Positions 1 through 11,929 of a DNA stretch of 64,000 nucleotides are shown here, one piece after another. The notes below the pieces were generated by a model. It was given only the letters and a program-made list of their open reading frames with translations, ran no database searches and was not told the DNA's origin. The stretch comes from Laguncularia racemosa (taxonomy: Eukaryota > Streptophyta > Magnoliopsida > Myrtales > Combretaceae): the NCBI GenBank assembly GCA_037954665.1, contig JBBMOL010000134.1, positions 930,001-994,000 of the forward strand. The letters run 5' to 3'. Made by a program: the position numbers and the translations under genes. The first letter of the stretch is position 1, and each line of letters starts with the position of its first letter.

Positions 1-958
1 ATTCAAGAAGTCTGACAGAAATTAAAATTCTTCTTATCCGTAAAAGCATTCTTAAGAAAATGCGGCGTTTTTGTTCTGCACTGGCTGTAATGAGGCAATG
101 GTCGTTAGTGTATGGAACTACAAGTATTGATGTTTGAAGCCAATTCATTGCAATTTGTTAGACCGTAAGAAAAATATTGATACTAGTATAATAACCATGC
201 AGAGTTAAAGCAGCGGTTGCTCTGTTGTAATAATTAATATGCGTATGAAGGTTAGACCTTCCTCGCTGATTTGCTGGATATTTTGGTATTTTCTGTAAAT
301 CATAGTTGTAGAGCACTACAATCAAACATTTGTAATATGCTGGCATATATACTGTGCCACTGATTTTTCTTTTTGCATAAGATTCAACATTCTTTGTTTT
401 CATGTAGCCCTGTTCTTCCCTTGCTCAAAAAACCCGGTTTTCAGTACTCTGTAACAATTAGAAACACTGTAGCTGATTACTTAGGTGGTGCTTGTTTTCC
501 ATTTATCTCTCTTGGTGATGCATTTCACTTTGTTAAGCACTTTTTTTCTATGTAGATTCTTCATTTACAACGATCTGTAGAAAGCAAATTTCAGGAATCA
601 AGACTCATGGTGGTTTCTTTATGAAGATGATTAAGTTCTTGATTCCATGTCCAGTAGTCATTTTCTGTGCAGCTGGAGCTATGAATTGACTTCAGAAGAA
701 ATTCATTGTGCTTGTACGCTAGTACGAGTATGCAGTGTGTAGGCAATTTTCAGCAAGAAGCTTTTGTATCCTCAAGATTAAAACTGACTTCTGTGGAGAA
801 TTCATGTCCCATATGTTGTGCTTTCCTCTGTATCTTAGTGGATGCATAGTTTCCTAGATAATCTTGACCAGTTATGCTGTTGGCCAAGAGTAGTGGTAGT
901 TGTAAATTCTAACTTTGGGAATAAGTTCCTTACTTCCCACCCCACACCCCCCCACAAC

Positions 959-993
<35 letters not shown>

Positions 994-1041
994 TCTTTTG
1001 GCATGAGTTTGAAGATTTGACTTGCCACAATTAGATTGCTT

Positions 1042-1073
<32 letters not shown>

Positions 1074-2877
1074 TTTCTTTGCTAAGTATTCTATGAAATA
1101 TAATTAAGAAAGATTACTTGGGAACATTTGCTGTCAGAATTCCGAGCAGAGGAACTGATTTTAAGATTCTAACACCTAGTAGAAGAAACTTATCCCGAAA
1201 GAAGGGAGAGAAAAGCACATGGTAGATGAATCTTGTCTGTGGAAATATTAGATCATGAGTTGTAATATTTGTGCCTTCAGTCTATAATGATTGCCTAAAT
1301 GCCTTTTTCTGCCTTCTGGACAAGACAAAATATAGTGATTGTTTCTATAGCTGATAATAGGATGTATCCACCATTAACTCCAACATTATTTTGCTGCAAA
1401 GTGGCACATGCTGTAAAACTAGAACCACTTTAGCAGCTTAGCGTGAAAAGTATCTCATGGACATCTTCAACTTGTCTGCAACTCAAGCAATCCTTATTTG
1501 AGAAGTTCAGAAACCAGGAGGATATGTGAGTCGTGTTCCTTAATGCTACTTCCCTTGACTTCTGTGATGAACATCCTTTTTCCCCGGGGATGGGGAATAG
1601 GTAGGATTTTTATCATATAAAATAAAGTGCTGTCTTAAGTTAAGAGCAGTAATGTTAAGTATCCTTCATTTTAAGAGGGGTGGTCCCTAGGACCTTGCCT
1701 TCCCCTGGCTCCCCAAGTTAGTAAAAAAAAATATTGTTCATTTAGAGCACACTTTAGTTCGTCTTTACTTGAGATTTAGCAGTATCATACCTTTGTTTTT
1801 GCCATTTACTTGGAAACATTGATTGTTGTGCTTTTGTTTGTTAATTTAATTTTGGTATAAGTGTGCACTGCAAGCTCTAAACATTTTGGCTAGTATTCAG
1901 TTGGGCAAACGTATTGAAAAGGTCAATCAGGTCCTTAACCATAAGAAATTTATGAATAGCAGATTTTAGATAGGTTTTACAACTCTTATTGAAATTCTAA
2001 AAGGATGAGGACTATTAATGCCTTTGAAGTTGCGTGCTTCAGAAACTTTGACAGTGCAAATTGGTCCTTCTGTCTTCCATGTCTATTCCTGTCACATTAA
2101 TTAAATAAATATTGAAAAACATAAGCATGCATTCACATCTATGCACACAGCACAGATCCTCACACACAACGCATTTGCAAATGCACCTTCTTTTCTTTTG
2201 CTGTCTACATAACTGTTTTCAAAGTAAAAGACTGCATTATGTATAGTTGTGTGTTGAGCAGACTGTCTGGTGGATGCACAAGTTTTCTTTAGGAAATTAA
2301 TGACTGGTTCAATTACCTTTGTCCTGACACATAAAGCAATTTAGCTGTCAGGATCTCACCATGCAGGTCACTCTTTTATTAATTTGACAAAGCTAGAATC
2401 CCATTGACACCATGTCTTCCAACTGCTGCTTCCCATCTGTTACATTTCATGAAGGGATGGATTCATCTCTCAGTTCTCTTTTTTCAGGGTAAATTTGTCA
2501 CTTAGCTCTCATAAGTTATGACCGTAGGATTATAATATATTTCATCTGCCTTAAGAGTTACATCTGGAATGCAAGGCGTCCTTTGATATTAGCAATTGGT
2601 CTGAGGCATTTTGAAAACAGACCTGATTGTGAGAATTATCTGATTAATTGTTTAGTGTTTTTATGTGAGCCTTTAAAGTCTATGCTCCATGTATAAGTTT
2701 GTGAAACTAATTGATGAGGACTTTCTGTTCTGTATGTTTGTGGGCTCATAGATGCATGGTCTCTCGTGTGGAGTTCACAGGATCATGTGCTGTAGATTTC
2801 TAAAATTTCTTTTCTAAAAGGTTTTAAAATCCCATCTCCATGGATGGGTTCTAACATTTTCTCCTCGTCATTTTCAG
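1..2877. other. Upstream flank, probably intron, of the NiCoT-like gene
   Basis: I see no convincing coding exon here. All frames are broken by stops, and the short open stretches look like chance. The stretch ends in a pyrimidine-rich tract and an AG at 2876-2877, directly before the coding exon at 2878. At least its right-hand part is therefore intron. It holds a purine tract near 960-990 and an AT dinucleotide repeat near 1042-1073. The missing 5' exon, expected to encode a transit peptide, may lie left of the window or be a short exon I failed to recognise. Confidence 0.5.
1042..1073. repeat. (AT)n microsatellite
   Basis: This is about 32 bases of nearly perfect alternating T and A within the putative intron upstream of the NiCoT-like exon. 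It is a simple repeat read directly from the sequence. Confidence 0.9.
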
Positions 2878-3714
2878 GCAATTGGCACTGGAATATTAGT
2901 TCTACTTTCTGCTCTTGCTGCAGCTTTAATTCATCCCCTTTTTGCATCACCAGCATTTGCAAGCTTTCAGAATGCAGCTAAGAGAGGGGGTCCTCCTGCT
3001 GCTGCTGCTGTGGGCACAAAACTTGTTCGCACTGAGTTCCTTAGTAGTGCATGGACAGGTTTCTTTGCTGGTTGCTTGCATACACTCTCAGGGCCTGACC
3101 ACCTTGCTGCATTGGCTCCACTTTCGATTGGACGTACCCGTATGGAAAGTGCTGTTGTTGGAGCCCTTTGGGGCTGTGGACATGATGCTGGACAGGTCTT
3201 GTTTGGCTTAATATTTCTCCTTCTAAAGGACAGACTCCACATAGAAATCATCAGAACCTGGGGAACAAGAGTTGTGGGATTGACTTTACTTGTTATTGGT
3301 GCTGTGGGGATCAAAGAGGCTTCAGAAGTACCAACTCCATGTGTTGCTCTTGAAAATGGCGAATGTGATGTTAGTGCCTATGAAAATCCTGTTATTGGGA
3401 AGAAGAAGAAGATTGGGTTTGCAACTTTTGCCACAGGAATTGTTCATGGACTGCAGCCAGACGCATTGATGATGGTCTTGCCTGCACTTGCACTGCCATC
3501 TCACCTGGCTGGTGCTGCATTTCTAGTTATGTTTTTGGTAGGCACTGTCGTTGCAATGGGGAGTTATACAGTGCTAATAGGCTCGTGTAGTCAGGCACTT
3601 AAAGAAAGGGTACCTAGAATAACTGAGAAACTCACTTGGGCCTCATCCTTAGTTGCAATAGCTCTTGGATCTGCCATCCTTATTAGCCAGTTCTTTGGAT
3701 ATAGCCTGTACTGA
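2878..3714 (+). CDS. Chloroplast NiCoT-like (high-affinity nickel transport family) membrane protein, 3' exon
   Basis: This is the terminal exon of a multi-pass membrane protein related to the plant 'high-affinity nickel-transport family' proteins, the Arabidopsis AT2G16800/AT4G35080 type. The frame is open from a splice acceptor (AG at 2876-2877) to a TGA at 3712-3714, giving 278 residues. It opens with a hydrophobic stretch ending in an Ala-rich segment. Next comes HTLSGPDHLAALAP, the family's metal-binding His/Asp-His motif with one extra residue between the first His and the Asp compared with bacterial HX4DH. GCGHDAGQ follows, and later GIVHGLQPDAL, the second half of the transporter fold. 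Several hydrophobic segments follow the motif. By homology it sits in a plastid membrane and may move a divalent metal, but the substrate in plants is not shown by sequence. The GTG/ATG-type codons inside the exon are not the start, because the same frame stays open and conserved upstream to the acceptor. The N-terminal exon is not seen. Confidence 0.88.
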   Translation, partial: AIGTGILVLLSALAAALIHPLFASPAFASFQNAAKRGGPPAAAAVGTKLVRTEFLSSAWTGFFAGCLHTLSGPDHLAALAPLSIGRTRMESAVVGALWGCGHDAGQVLFGLIFLLLKDRLHIEIIRTWGTRVVGLTLLVIGAVGIKEASEVPTPCVALENGECDVSAYENPVIGKKKKIGFATFATGIVHGLQPDALMMVLPALALPSHLAGAAFLVMFLVGTVVAMGSYTVLIGSCSQALKERVPRITEKLTWASSLVAIALGSAILISQFFGYSLY

Positions 3715-4379
3715 TCTATTGAAAGCACAGAGAAACCTCACGTTGCAGCTCTCTTCCTGTAGTGTTAGGAAAATGTCGAGTGTTCATTTATTAACGGCAG
3801 AAATTCATTGTTGCAGCATCATCTTTAGCAAGCATTTTCATTTCGACATTTGAATGCGTGATTTGATATACGAAAAGAATACCCCTCGTTGCTGTTCCAT
3901 GTATAGCTTAACCGAGATGACACATTCCAGCTATTTGTTTGGTTTCTTCCCGAGTCACAATGGTCCACAATTGCATTTTGCTAGCGTTATAAACCAATAT
4001 TACTTTGTTGATAAGAGACAAGGAAAGAAGGTTTAACAAATCTCGGTGGCGTTACATTTGATCTTGTTCTCGGATTTCACCTTATTGCAGGAGGTTCATC
4101 CTATTGTGATAGTTGAAATCCATTTTCACTCACCACTTTGTGAAAAATCCTATTATGTATAGGTTAATAGGTAGTATACTATTTACCGGCCTATTGTTAC
4201 AGTATGGTTTCATTTTTCTTTTTTTCTCTAACTTTTTAAGTCATTCGCCAATCTCAATGCACAAAAGTTCATCTATCCTTAGTATCATTACACGAAATGC
4301 AGAAATCACGCTTGATCTAAATTCTTACCACAGTGTTTTGCTTTTCACTTATACATATTGCACAAGTACAACCAGTGAG
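3715..4379 (+). other. 3' flank/UTR of the NiCoT-like gene
   Basis: This is non-coding sequence after the TGA. Part of it must be 3'UTR, but I could not fix a poly(A) site. No conserved protein is seen in any frame, and the short + strand open frames here match nothing I recognise. Confidence 0.4.
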
Positions 4380-5000
4380 GTACGATAGCCTGTTCCACCT
4401 TCCACGCTAATTAGGCTCACAGTTTGGCTTTAAACGTCGTCTCATTTCCTATGCCGGTTCCAAGTATTCTCATTAAAGGTTTGCATGTGCTCCTCTCATG
4501 AATTATGCATGAATTGACTCACAAACACTCGCAACCTCGGCTATACCTAGCCTACTACGAGACAAGTAGATCAATCTTTCCACTAATCTCAACTACACCC
4601 CCTTTCCAACTCCATCTCCTCCTCTCTCATCTACGTGATGATCCTTGCAAACCAATCATCTTCTGTTACAATTATGCCATCAACACACACCAAGAGGGTA
4701 ATTAACTTTCCTGTACTCTAGAGCTTTATGTGTAGTGTGATCACTCTAACCCTATTAACACTCCATACCCATCAGTAACCTTGATGAACTGTCTAAATTC
4801 CAAACCAAGCCCCTGGACCTGTTTCAGCATAGAGTGCTTTCTTTAAATAATACACCTAGCTCCTGCAAAAGTTCTTTCTAGACTGGGGGGTTTCAAGGAA
4901 GACTACCCCCTTGTATCCACGCAAGAATTCTTCACATCAAACTTGCTATGAACTCCAGAGTGGAATAACTGTGCTAAGGAAATCTTAACAATATTCTAAA
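4380..5000 (-). pseudogene. Degenerate Ty1/Copia pol remnant (reverse transcriptase)
   Basis: On the reverse strand, translation in shifting frames gives pieces that follow Copia reverse transcriptase in the right order. Near 4930 there is SKFDVKN (family: FDVKNAFLHG). Then, running down to 4780, comes a stretch resembling the LKKSLYGLKQSPRAWF segment. Near 4690 there is LITLLVCVDGIIVTEDD (family: LLVYVDDIIVTGDD; the second catalytic Asp is replaced by Gly). Near 4500 there is SQFMHNS (family: SQFMHDP). Frameshifts and stops interrupt it throughout, so it is long dead. No LTRs were found around it. The order of the matches is the main support; each piece alone is weak. Confidence 0.6.
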
Positions 5001-6352
5001 GTGTCGTCAAGATTTTTCTTCAAAAGGAGAACTCAAGTAAGTCTCATGTAACCATCGATAAAATAGAAAACTAGTGACAAAAACATCGATTTTAGTGTGG
5101 AGACTGCAGGACTCCACGCATCCTCTTCTTTTGATATTGTAATGATGATGATGCACTTCTTTTAGATAGATATAGAGATGAGAGACTTCAAAAGGACACC
5201 TCATAACTTTTGGCTCCAAAATGGAGTATCGATAGTGTAATGAATAAACTATACTTTTGACATTAGCAACATTACAATATGTGTACAGAACAAATTGAGC
5301 CAATAAGCAAGATCTAGATTATAGGGCTTTGAGTAAGCCTGTCCATTAAATTTCATCATGCTTAAGACCTTTTACATCCCCACCCGCACAAGGTGCTTTA
5401 AGGATTCTTCATCGATGGCCCAGTTACCTAAAATTTTAGAATTCCTAATCCCGTTTTAGCTTGTTCTTTGCCTTGTAATTTGGAACATGTATCCTTACTA
5501 TGCTACGGTTTGTTGAAGTGAGTACACTATAATCTGTCTCTACAAAGACAGAAGAAGAAAAGGCACCCTTCTTATACATGTTAGCAGATCCTTCACTTTT
5601 GTCATTCCCGAGCATGGCCATGTATCATACTTCCTCTCCACGAGCAAATTCCTTAATAAAAAAAGGAATGATGATCCTAGAAAAATCGTTCTGATGACAT
5701 GGATAACAAGAGTTCTCAGGAGAATTTCTATCATAAGGGTGTTAGTACAGAAACTAAAATGCTTTATACAGTAACTTCTTTACTATTTACATTGGAAACG
5801 AAGCTAAGAATTTGCATTAAATTTGATGCATGCGCAATGAAACATTCTCACCTCAACATCTGCTATTATTGATTTGCAATACATTCCTAATGCTCACCCA
5901 ATCGTTTGAATTACAATACTCATTAGACAAGCCGTCTTCCCCTTATCTTTGTAGACACTGTTATCTGAACGATCCTTTAGCTTTCGACATAAGGGGATCT
6001 GAATTTACCTCACTTCACAAACACAGCAAAAATCATAGCTAGGGTTGTGTAATTAATACTGAAAAAGGATGCTGGTCAAAGGTTTCAAATCCAGCTCATC
6101 ATCTTCAAAACCATTCACTATGAAGCCAGCAACATTCTCAAGCATTTACAGTGACCTTCAAAATCACCACCAATATGAATACAGATGATACAATATGTAA
6201 CAAAAAGCTAGAAAACAAGGATCTAGTGTGAGTAATCATCAAAGTAGAAAGAGGAGTCAGATCCACTAAGCACTGGAAAAATCCATATGCACCACTGCTG
6301 GCATGATAAGCATAGCACGCACCAAAATGCTGCTTTGCCAAAGAAGATCAAA
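5001..6352. other. Intergenic; possible further Copia debris, then the 3' flank of the PIS gene
   Basis: There are open stretches on the reverse strand near 5007-5303 and 5540-5734, directly upstream in the orientation of the Copia remnant. I could not match them to integrase or gag with confidence. From about 6000 the sequence is probably the 3'UTR or downstream region of the PIS gene on the reverse strand. No other gene is recognised. Confidence 0.35.
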
Positions 6353-9300
6353 CTATGAATTATGCTTCTTGTTGATGTCAAAAAGTACACAAATGTCTGC
6401 GGCTGTCTTCATCTATATGATAAGAAGTATAAACAATGTTAAAGCACAGCAGCAAGCACAAAATGCACATATAACCTAGCAGAGATTATTGACATATCCA
6501 ATCACAAGAATCTTATGAAATGGAAAATGTTCATATTGTCTTTAGCACTTAAAAATATGTGCAAGGGGCATTACATTGAAAACATATGATAAATCAACCT
6601 AAGTCTAGCACAATTTGACAAATTGTCATCAAAATATATTCTTAAAAAATATAATATAAACTTTATAATAAAGCAAAATTCATGGAAAAAGGAGTATTAT
6701 CAAATCCATCAAGTAGCAGCACAAGTAATAATGTTACCTGTATCATGTTAACAGTCTGCTTGATGGCCCATCCAAACAAACTAACAGCAAGCAGAGAAAA
6801 GAGAAGTGGGCTCTGCTTGGCTGACCTTAGTATAACCTGAAAGACGGACAAGATGAGTAGAACCACACAGTGGGAAAAAGTTTATCTAGAAAGACAGGGA
6901 CTCACATCTACCAAATTTTCAGTTTCCTTCTCTGCACAAAGAAACAGGATTATATAAAGGACCTGCAAAATCGACAACCCTCAATCACAAATCTATGCTT
7001 AAATTGTAGTTTATTCAACAAATTACTTAATAGTTACCTCACATGCCACACAACAATATGCCATAAACATCCGATTTCCATAGTATGCTCTGAAGAGCCA
7101 ACTGGTGCTGTCTTTTACATCTTTGTGGCTACCCTTTCCTAGCAAGAAAGTGCTGCCAATCAAAAGTACTATGAGCTCATTTGACACCGCTGAGATTTAA
7201 GTGATGCAGCCTTAGAGCCTTTACGTGTTTTGTTGCAAGTTGTGCAATAAAAGGTCAGATTTAGATATGGTGAAATGAATCTTGAAAGCACCAGACAGCA
7301 AGCATCATAAAATAAGCTTTATCCCATTAGATTGGATCAGTCAAATAAAGGATCTTACAGTCATATTATACAATACATATGTATAAAAATATATATTTTT
7401 TGGTGATTACTACAACCCCTTATTGTATCTAAATTTAAGAAAATATTAGGCCAAAACTATTTACAACCCTGAATAGTTAACTCGATAAATTTCACGCCAG
7501 CATCCAAGCACCCCACCCAACCTTCCTCTTTCACCTAATCTTGAGACCATGGGTGAACTAATGGTAGGGAATCAAGGAATCAGGTCTGAGGTCCTAAAGG
7601 AGATTCGTGAGATTTGAGAAAAAATGAGGTTTTTTTTTTTTTGGATAATTGAAATTTTATTGATCCGAGTGGTATACAACTGTCAAATGACGGATGAGTT
7701 ACAACAAGAACACATTATGTAAAGTACATAATAAGAAAAAAACTAGTTCAAAAGCAACTTTCTGGATAGCATTATACCTGTACCTTTACTATCAGGGATA
7801 TATTTCAGTGGAATACATTAATTTCAGGAGGGAAAAAAAAAAAGGGTTACTCTTCCAAGCTTCTGCTCAGCATTACCATGCTTCATTATTTATAAGCTTG
7901 CCAAATGTATTGTACAAGCAGAAGTTTAAGCAAACCTTCTGCTAACTGATATACCTACACTAAACACCTGCCTTGGAATTAGCAGTGTTCACAAGGTAGT
8001 TCCAGTAGCTTTTGATAAAGAGTAAGTAAATAATAAGGTAAAACTGAAATGACAAAATATTACCTATACATTTGCAGCCAGTGACTGCCAATATCTATGG
8101 CTAGCAATAACAAGAAAATCAATCCAGGCCTACACGAAGATTCCATAAAATGCGATTATGAATAAACAAATAAAGTTTACAAGGTAAGAAAATTAAAGGT
8201 GGTGACACGCAGCATGGGGATGGACTTGCCTGTAAACTTGGGAAAGAATAACAAGTAGACAAGCAGTGCTTATCCTAACAAATTAGGCAACACGTAATTA
8301 TCACTACCTTTTATATGACCAAAAAACAAAAAAAAAAAGCAAGCAAAATAAGCAAGAGCAAAACTGGCTGTAATTCTTACATCAGAGAGGGAAGAAATTA
8401 CCTGTCTGTTACCATGTCCAAAACAGCTCCAAATGTTGAAACTAGGAGAGGGATCAAACAAACTTAATCAGACAGAGAAATAAGGTTTTCATTTAAGACT
8501 AGTTCCTCTGCTAAATGCATGATCATATACCAAATCAGCTATTATCAATCAAATTAGAAAAAAAGCAAGTGTCAATATCAAAAGAAGCCAGCACCAAATG
8601 GAAGATGTCAACCACCTCTGACATCTGAACTGCATACTTAAAGAGACTAAAATAATATAGTTGTGCAACATTAATATTGAGCATGATATCAAATGGCTAA
8701 AGATGAAAGTCAACGACCTTTAATTGATGTGTGAAGGAAAGAAAAAAAATGATAGAGAGAGGCAAGAAAAGTAAAACAAGTCATATCTAATACCAATCAA
8801 ATTATTCTAGGAAAACTAAGAGGACAATATTTGTAAGCTACGCTAATTCAACTCTATTCATGTAATGTAAGTTGCATAAAATTACAAATAAGAATGTCAC
8901 TGTTTTCAAAAAAGATGCATAATCACACACTAGCATGTGGTATTCCCTCATTAAAAATTCATAGCAAAGTAAATTTTGCATAAATGAGATGCATGTATGC
9001 CATATTCCAAGGTTCACTATCAAAGTTCTTGAAAAATATCAAGTAGGCAAGGCAATATCCACTTACATATATCAGTAATACTCGATAAATACCAAAAGCT
9101 ATTTAGAACTGATTTTTTCTCGCACCTTGATTGAATTTGCGAGCACACCAGCCATCCACACCATCACATACAAAACTGGAAAGAGATGCCACCAATTAGA
9201 CCCAAAAACTTCTCAAAGGACCAAAAAGCAAAATCAGGACAAAACAGTCCAAGGACAGGATCAAGCACTCAAGCTTATGAACCAGTATAAACTTAATGGC

Positions 9301-9656
9301 AAACAATACCCTAATAGTTGCATAGATAAGAAGCAAAAGCAAACCTGACAAAATAAAGGCTGGAGAACAGAGTCTTGTTTGAGAAGCATATTGCAAAAGC
9401 AAAACAGTTCAAAAGCACTCTTATATAACCTGTTTTTGGAAACCAGAACACTCTTTGTAAATCCTTGTGGGGGAAAAAATTGCATATGTGTGCAAGACAT
9501 GAACATTGACTTGAGAATTGTCGTATGAACGTGGAAGCTAAGCAACTAGAATATTGAAAATGACAAATGGTAGGGAAAAAAAAATCTACCGATAATATTT
9601 GGAATGTAAAGGTAAACGGATAGCATCCGAGGTTTAGATGATGAATTTCTGTCCAT
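6353..9656 (-). CDS. PIS: CDP-diacylglycerol--inositol 3-phosphatidyltransferase (phosphatidylinositol synthase), 10 exons
   Basis: This enzyme makes phosphatidylinositol and CMP from CDP-diacylglycerol and myo-inositol in the endoplasmic reticulum. On the reverse strand the exons are 9656-9590, 9429-9345, 9175-9126, 8441-8402, 8274-8230, 8129-8064, 7152-7038, 6962-6906, 6836-6738 and 6412-6353. They total 684 bases, or 227 residues plus TAG, the usual plant length. Phases agree at every junction. The CDP-alcohol phosphotransferase motif D-G-x2-A-R-x8-G-x3-D-x3-D is intact: D58, G59, A62, R63, G72, D76, D80. The N-terminus carries YLYIPNIIGYIRVLLN. The C-terminus has LFGWAIKQTVNMIQ and then MKTAADICVLFD, the last exon, as in Arabidopsis PIS1. 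All introns are GT-AG except intron 5 (8130-8229), which is GC-AG. The start ATG at 9656-9654 gives the family N-terminus. Hydrophobic segments fit a multi-pass membrane protein. It looks functional. Confidence 0.95.
7630..7750 (-). mobile_element. Poly(A)-tailed retroposon 3' end inside PIS intron 7
   Basis: On the reverse strand the sequence reads toward AATAAAATTTC and then, after a few bases, a run of about a dozen A residues (the T run at 7630-7642 on the + strand). A polyadenylation-like hexamer followed by a pure A tail is the usual 3' end of a LINE, SINE or processed transcript. The left limit of the insert and a target duplication could not be fixed. It lies within the PIS intron between 7153 and 8063, in the sense orientation. 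Confidence 0.4.
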
Positions 9657-10700
9657 TGAAGCTAATCTTGGATATTAATATCTCATAGAACTTCCTGCAG
9701 ACATGTTAGCACCCGTAAATACTTTAAACCAACATCTAATACAAGTACATGATATACAAGCAACCACATTAACTTCTTCTCAGAAGGTGTCAAGCTACTA
9801 AAAAATGCTTTCCCAGCAACATATAAATCATGCATCACCATTTTGATAGCCTAAAATTTCATGCCTCATCCTTCACCATCCCACATTTAGTTCACTTCAC
9901 ATTGGTTCTGTCCAGTCACATTGCCAAAACCCAACTTCTTTCTTACGCACCATATCATCGTACTCTTGTAAGTTAACACCTATATGTGTGCATTATGCCA
10001 CCACACACTAAACCGAGTATCAACAAACACAATTCCACTCCCTTCACCAAACTCCCATCCTTTCTTTACCACTCACAAAAAACACTACTTTTTCTCTAAA
10101 CCTAAACTCTTTCTCGATCGATACACTTTCATTCTCTCGAGAAACATTAAAGATTACGCCACGTACATATGTACATTGAACAGTTCCAGAATTCAACCAT
10201 ACTAAAGCAACAAAGTTTAAAAGCAGAAACTAAAAGTCCAGAAACCACAAATTAACCAAAAAACATTTCCCAAATCAAAATCCTACCCACTCATATCAAA
10301 CCTGAGAGCAATGCTCCTTTTTTCCATTCTCATTTTCATTTCACTCATTTCATACAAATGTCAACAATCAATTCAACAAACCCTAGAAACATTATGTTCT
10401 CAAGAGACAAACTTTAATGAAATCCATTTTACTATCCTCTCTCCACTAAAATGGGTTAACAAGATCCAATCGGAAAACTCGACATTCAATAGACACGATG
10501 GTAGCATTGCATGATCACTCTTAATATTGATATGAAACGAAATAATTTCAAAGAGTGGAATGATAATATGTACCTTTATGATTGTATCTAAGACCTGAGT
10601 TAAAGGGAAGAAGAAGAAGGGGCAGAGCTTAACGTCCAAAACCCCTTCCTTTTTTTTTCCCTTTTTCCTTTAACTTCTCTCTCTCCCTCCCCACTTCTTC
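9657..10700 (-). other. PIS: PIS 5'UTR with a probable leader intron
   Basis: Directly upstream of the start codon the reverse strand has a good acceptor (CTGCAG, with AG at 9696-9695), leaving a 38-base leader segment 9694-9657. A matching donor, AAAG|GTACAT, is seen at 10574/10573. The stretch upstream of that donor, about 10574-10690, is rich in GA on the coding strand, as plant leaders often are. I infer a leader intron of about 0.88 kb (9695-10573). The AT-rich stretch between holds no coding match. The splice prediction is from motifs only. Confidence 0.45.
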
Positions 10701-10739
10701 CCGTAGATTAGAATTTGATTCCTTTCTTCCAAGTTCCGG

Positions 10740-10745
10740 CACGTG
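10740..10745. promoter_or_regulatory. G-box CACGTG upstream of PIS
   Basis: A palindromic CACGTG lies just upstream of the presumed PIS leader. G-boxes bind bZIP and bHLH factors in plants. The hexamer is seen directly; its function here is inference. Confidence 0.4.
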
Positions 10746-10799
10746 AGAATGGAATATGGATACTCCGATTTGGAAGCTGGGTATAAAAAACTATCCCTT

Positions 10800-11929
10800 A
10801 AATTTACAATTTTACACATTTCTTAGCTTTTATATCATGTGTCTCTACTCTATACACTTTATTTATATTCCCTAAATCATTAAAGAAATGCTTTAAAATT
10901 ATAATAAAATTATTATGGATAGATTTTATTCTAAAATATATAATAGTAATAGACATAACATATTTATGCAAGAGATTATTACAATTAATATCAATAAATT
11001 CATATTTGAAAGATTGTATGAATATTGTTGTTTAATTATATAAAAATATTTTATATATTATAATTTATGCAGCTACAAATGGTTATATAAAATGTTACAA
11101 CATTTAGAAAAAATTATTATCCCTTGACTCATAAGAACATAGCATTGTGGCAAGAGTTATATTGCATCATTTTGCATCTAATTACAAAAAAATCACAACT
11201 CTTCTACAAATGTTATCTTGTATATAGAGGATATACCTCTTGAGTGAAGAAAAAGAATGGATGATTAAAATAATAAAAAGTATTATTGATAAAAAATATA
11301 AATAATAAAACTTGTGGCAAAGAATTAAAAGCGTAAAAGAAATGAAAAAATTGAGGAGTCTATATTGTACATTGACTTATGGGTTACTTAAAGGCAACAT
11401 TAATATCGTTAGTAGACTATTTTAGATGTGAACCTTTAAACTAAGTCAGTCAACCTAGCTTTAGAATTTAAATGAAGACAATTGAGAAGAGCCCTACCAA
11501 TAAAGCAAGTGAATGTCCTCGTAACTCCCATCATAACTCTCCACTAAATCTAGAGTTAAGGAAAGGATTTTATGGATATTTATCATCTTTCTTATCTAAA
11601 TCGGTTATACCCTTATAAATATAACATCTGGCCTCCAAGTAAGAGATTGATTCTATGACATTTTACACCCATATATACCCTTTTATTATCACAATCCACT
11701 TGCAAATACCAACTTGAGCGTCAAAGTAGTCACATCGAAGCAATCTTCGGCACTCCTTAGCTCACTTCATTTGTCTGATGCATGTTAAACTGACCCTTTA
11801 AGGATCATGTAACAACAAATAGGATGGCCTATTATAAAATATAAAGATATGAAAAAGTAATACCAAAAAGGAATAATAACATAAAAGCTTCTTAAATTAT
11901 ATATCAGATGAATGAGACTATATAATGGA
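10800..11929. other. AT-rich intergenic stretch, nothing recognised
   Basis: This is very AT-rich sequence with stops in all frames. No gene, tRNA or clear repeat structure was seen. Confidence 0.5.

Noticed and set aside
2942..3314. Other-frame open reading frames over the NiCoT exon on both strands
   Set aside because: They are shadows of the real exon. Only the frame ending at 3714 carries family motifs.
3010..3714. Treating 3010 as the protein start of the NiCoT-like gene
   Set aside because: The codon there is an internal GTG. The same frame continues upstream with conserved membrane-segment coding to a splice acceptor at 2877.
9261..9545. 94-codon reverse-strand open frame
   Set aside because: It overlaps PIS exon 2 in a different frame. 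The PIS frame at 9345-9429 has correct splice sites and homology.
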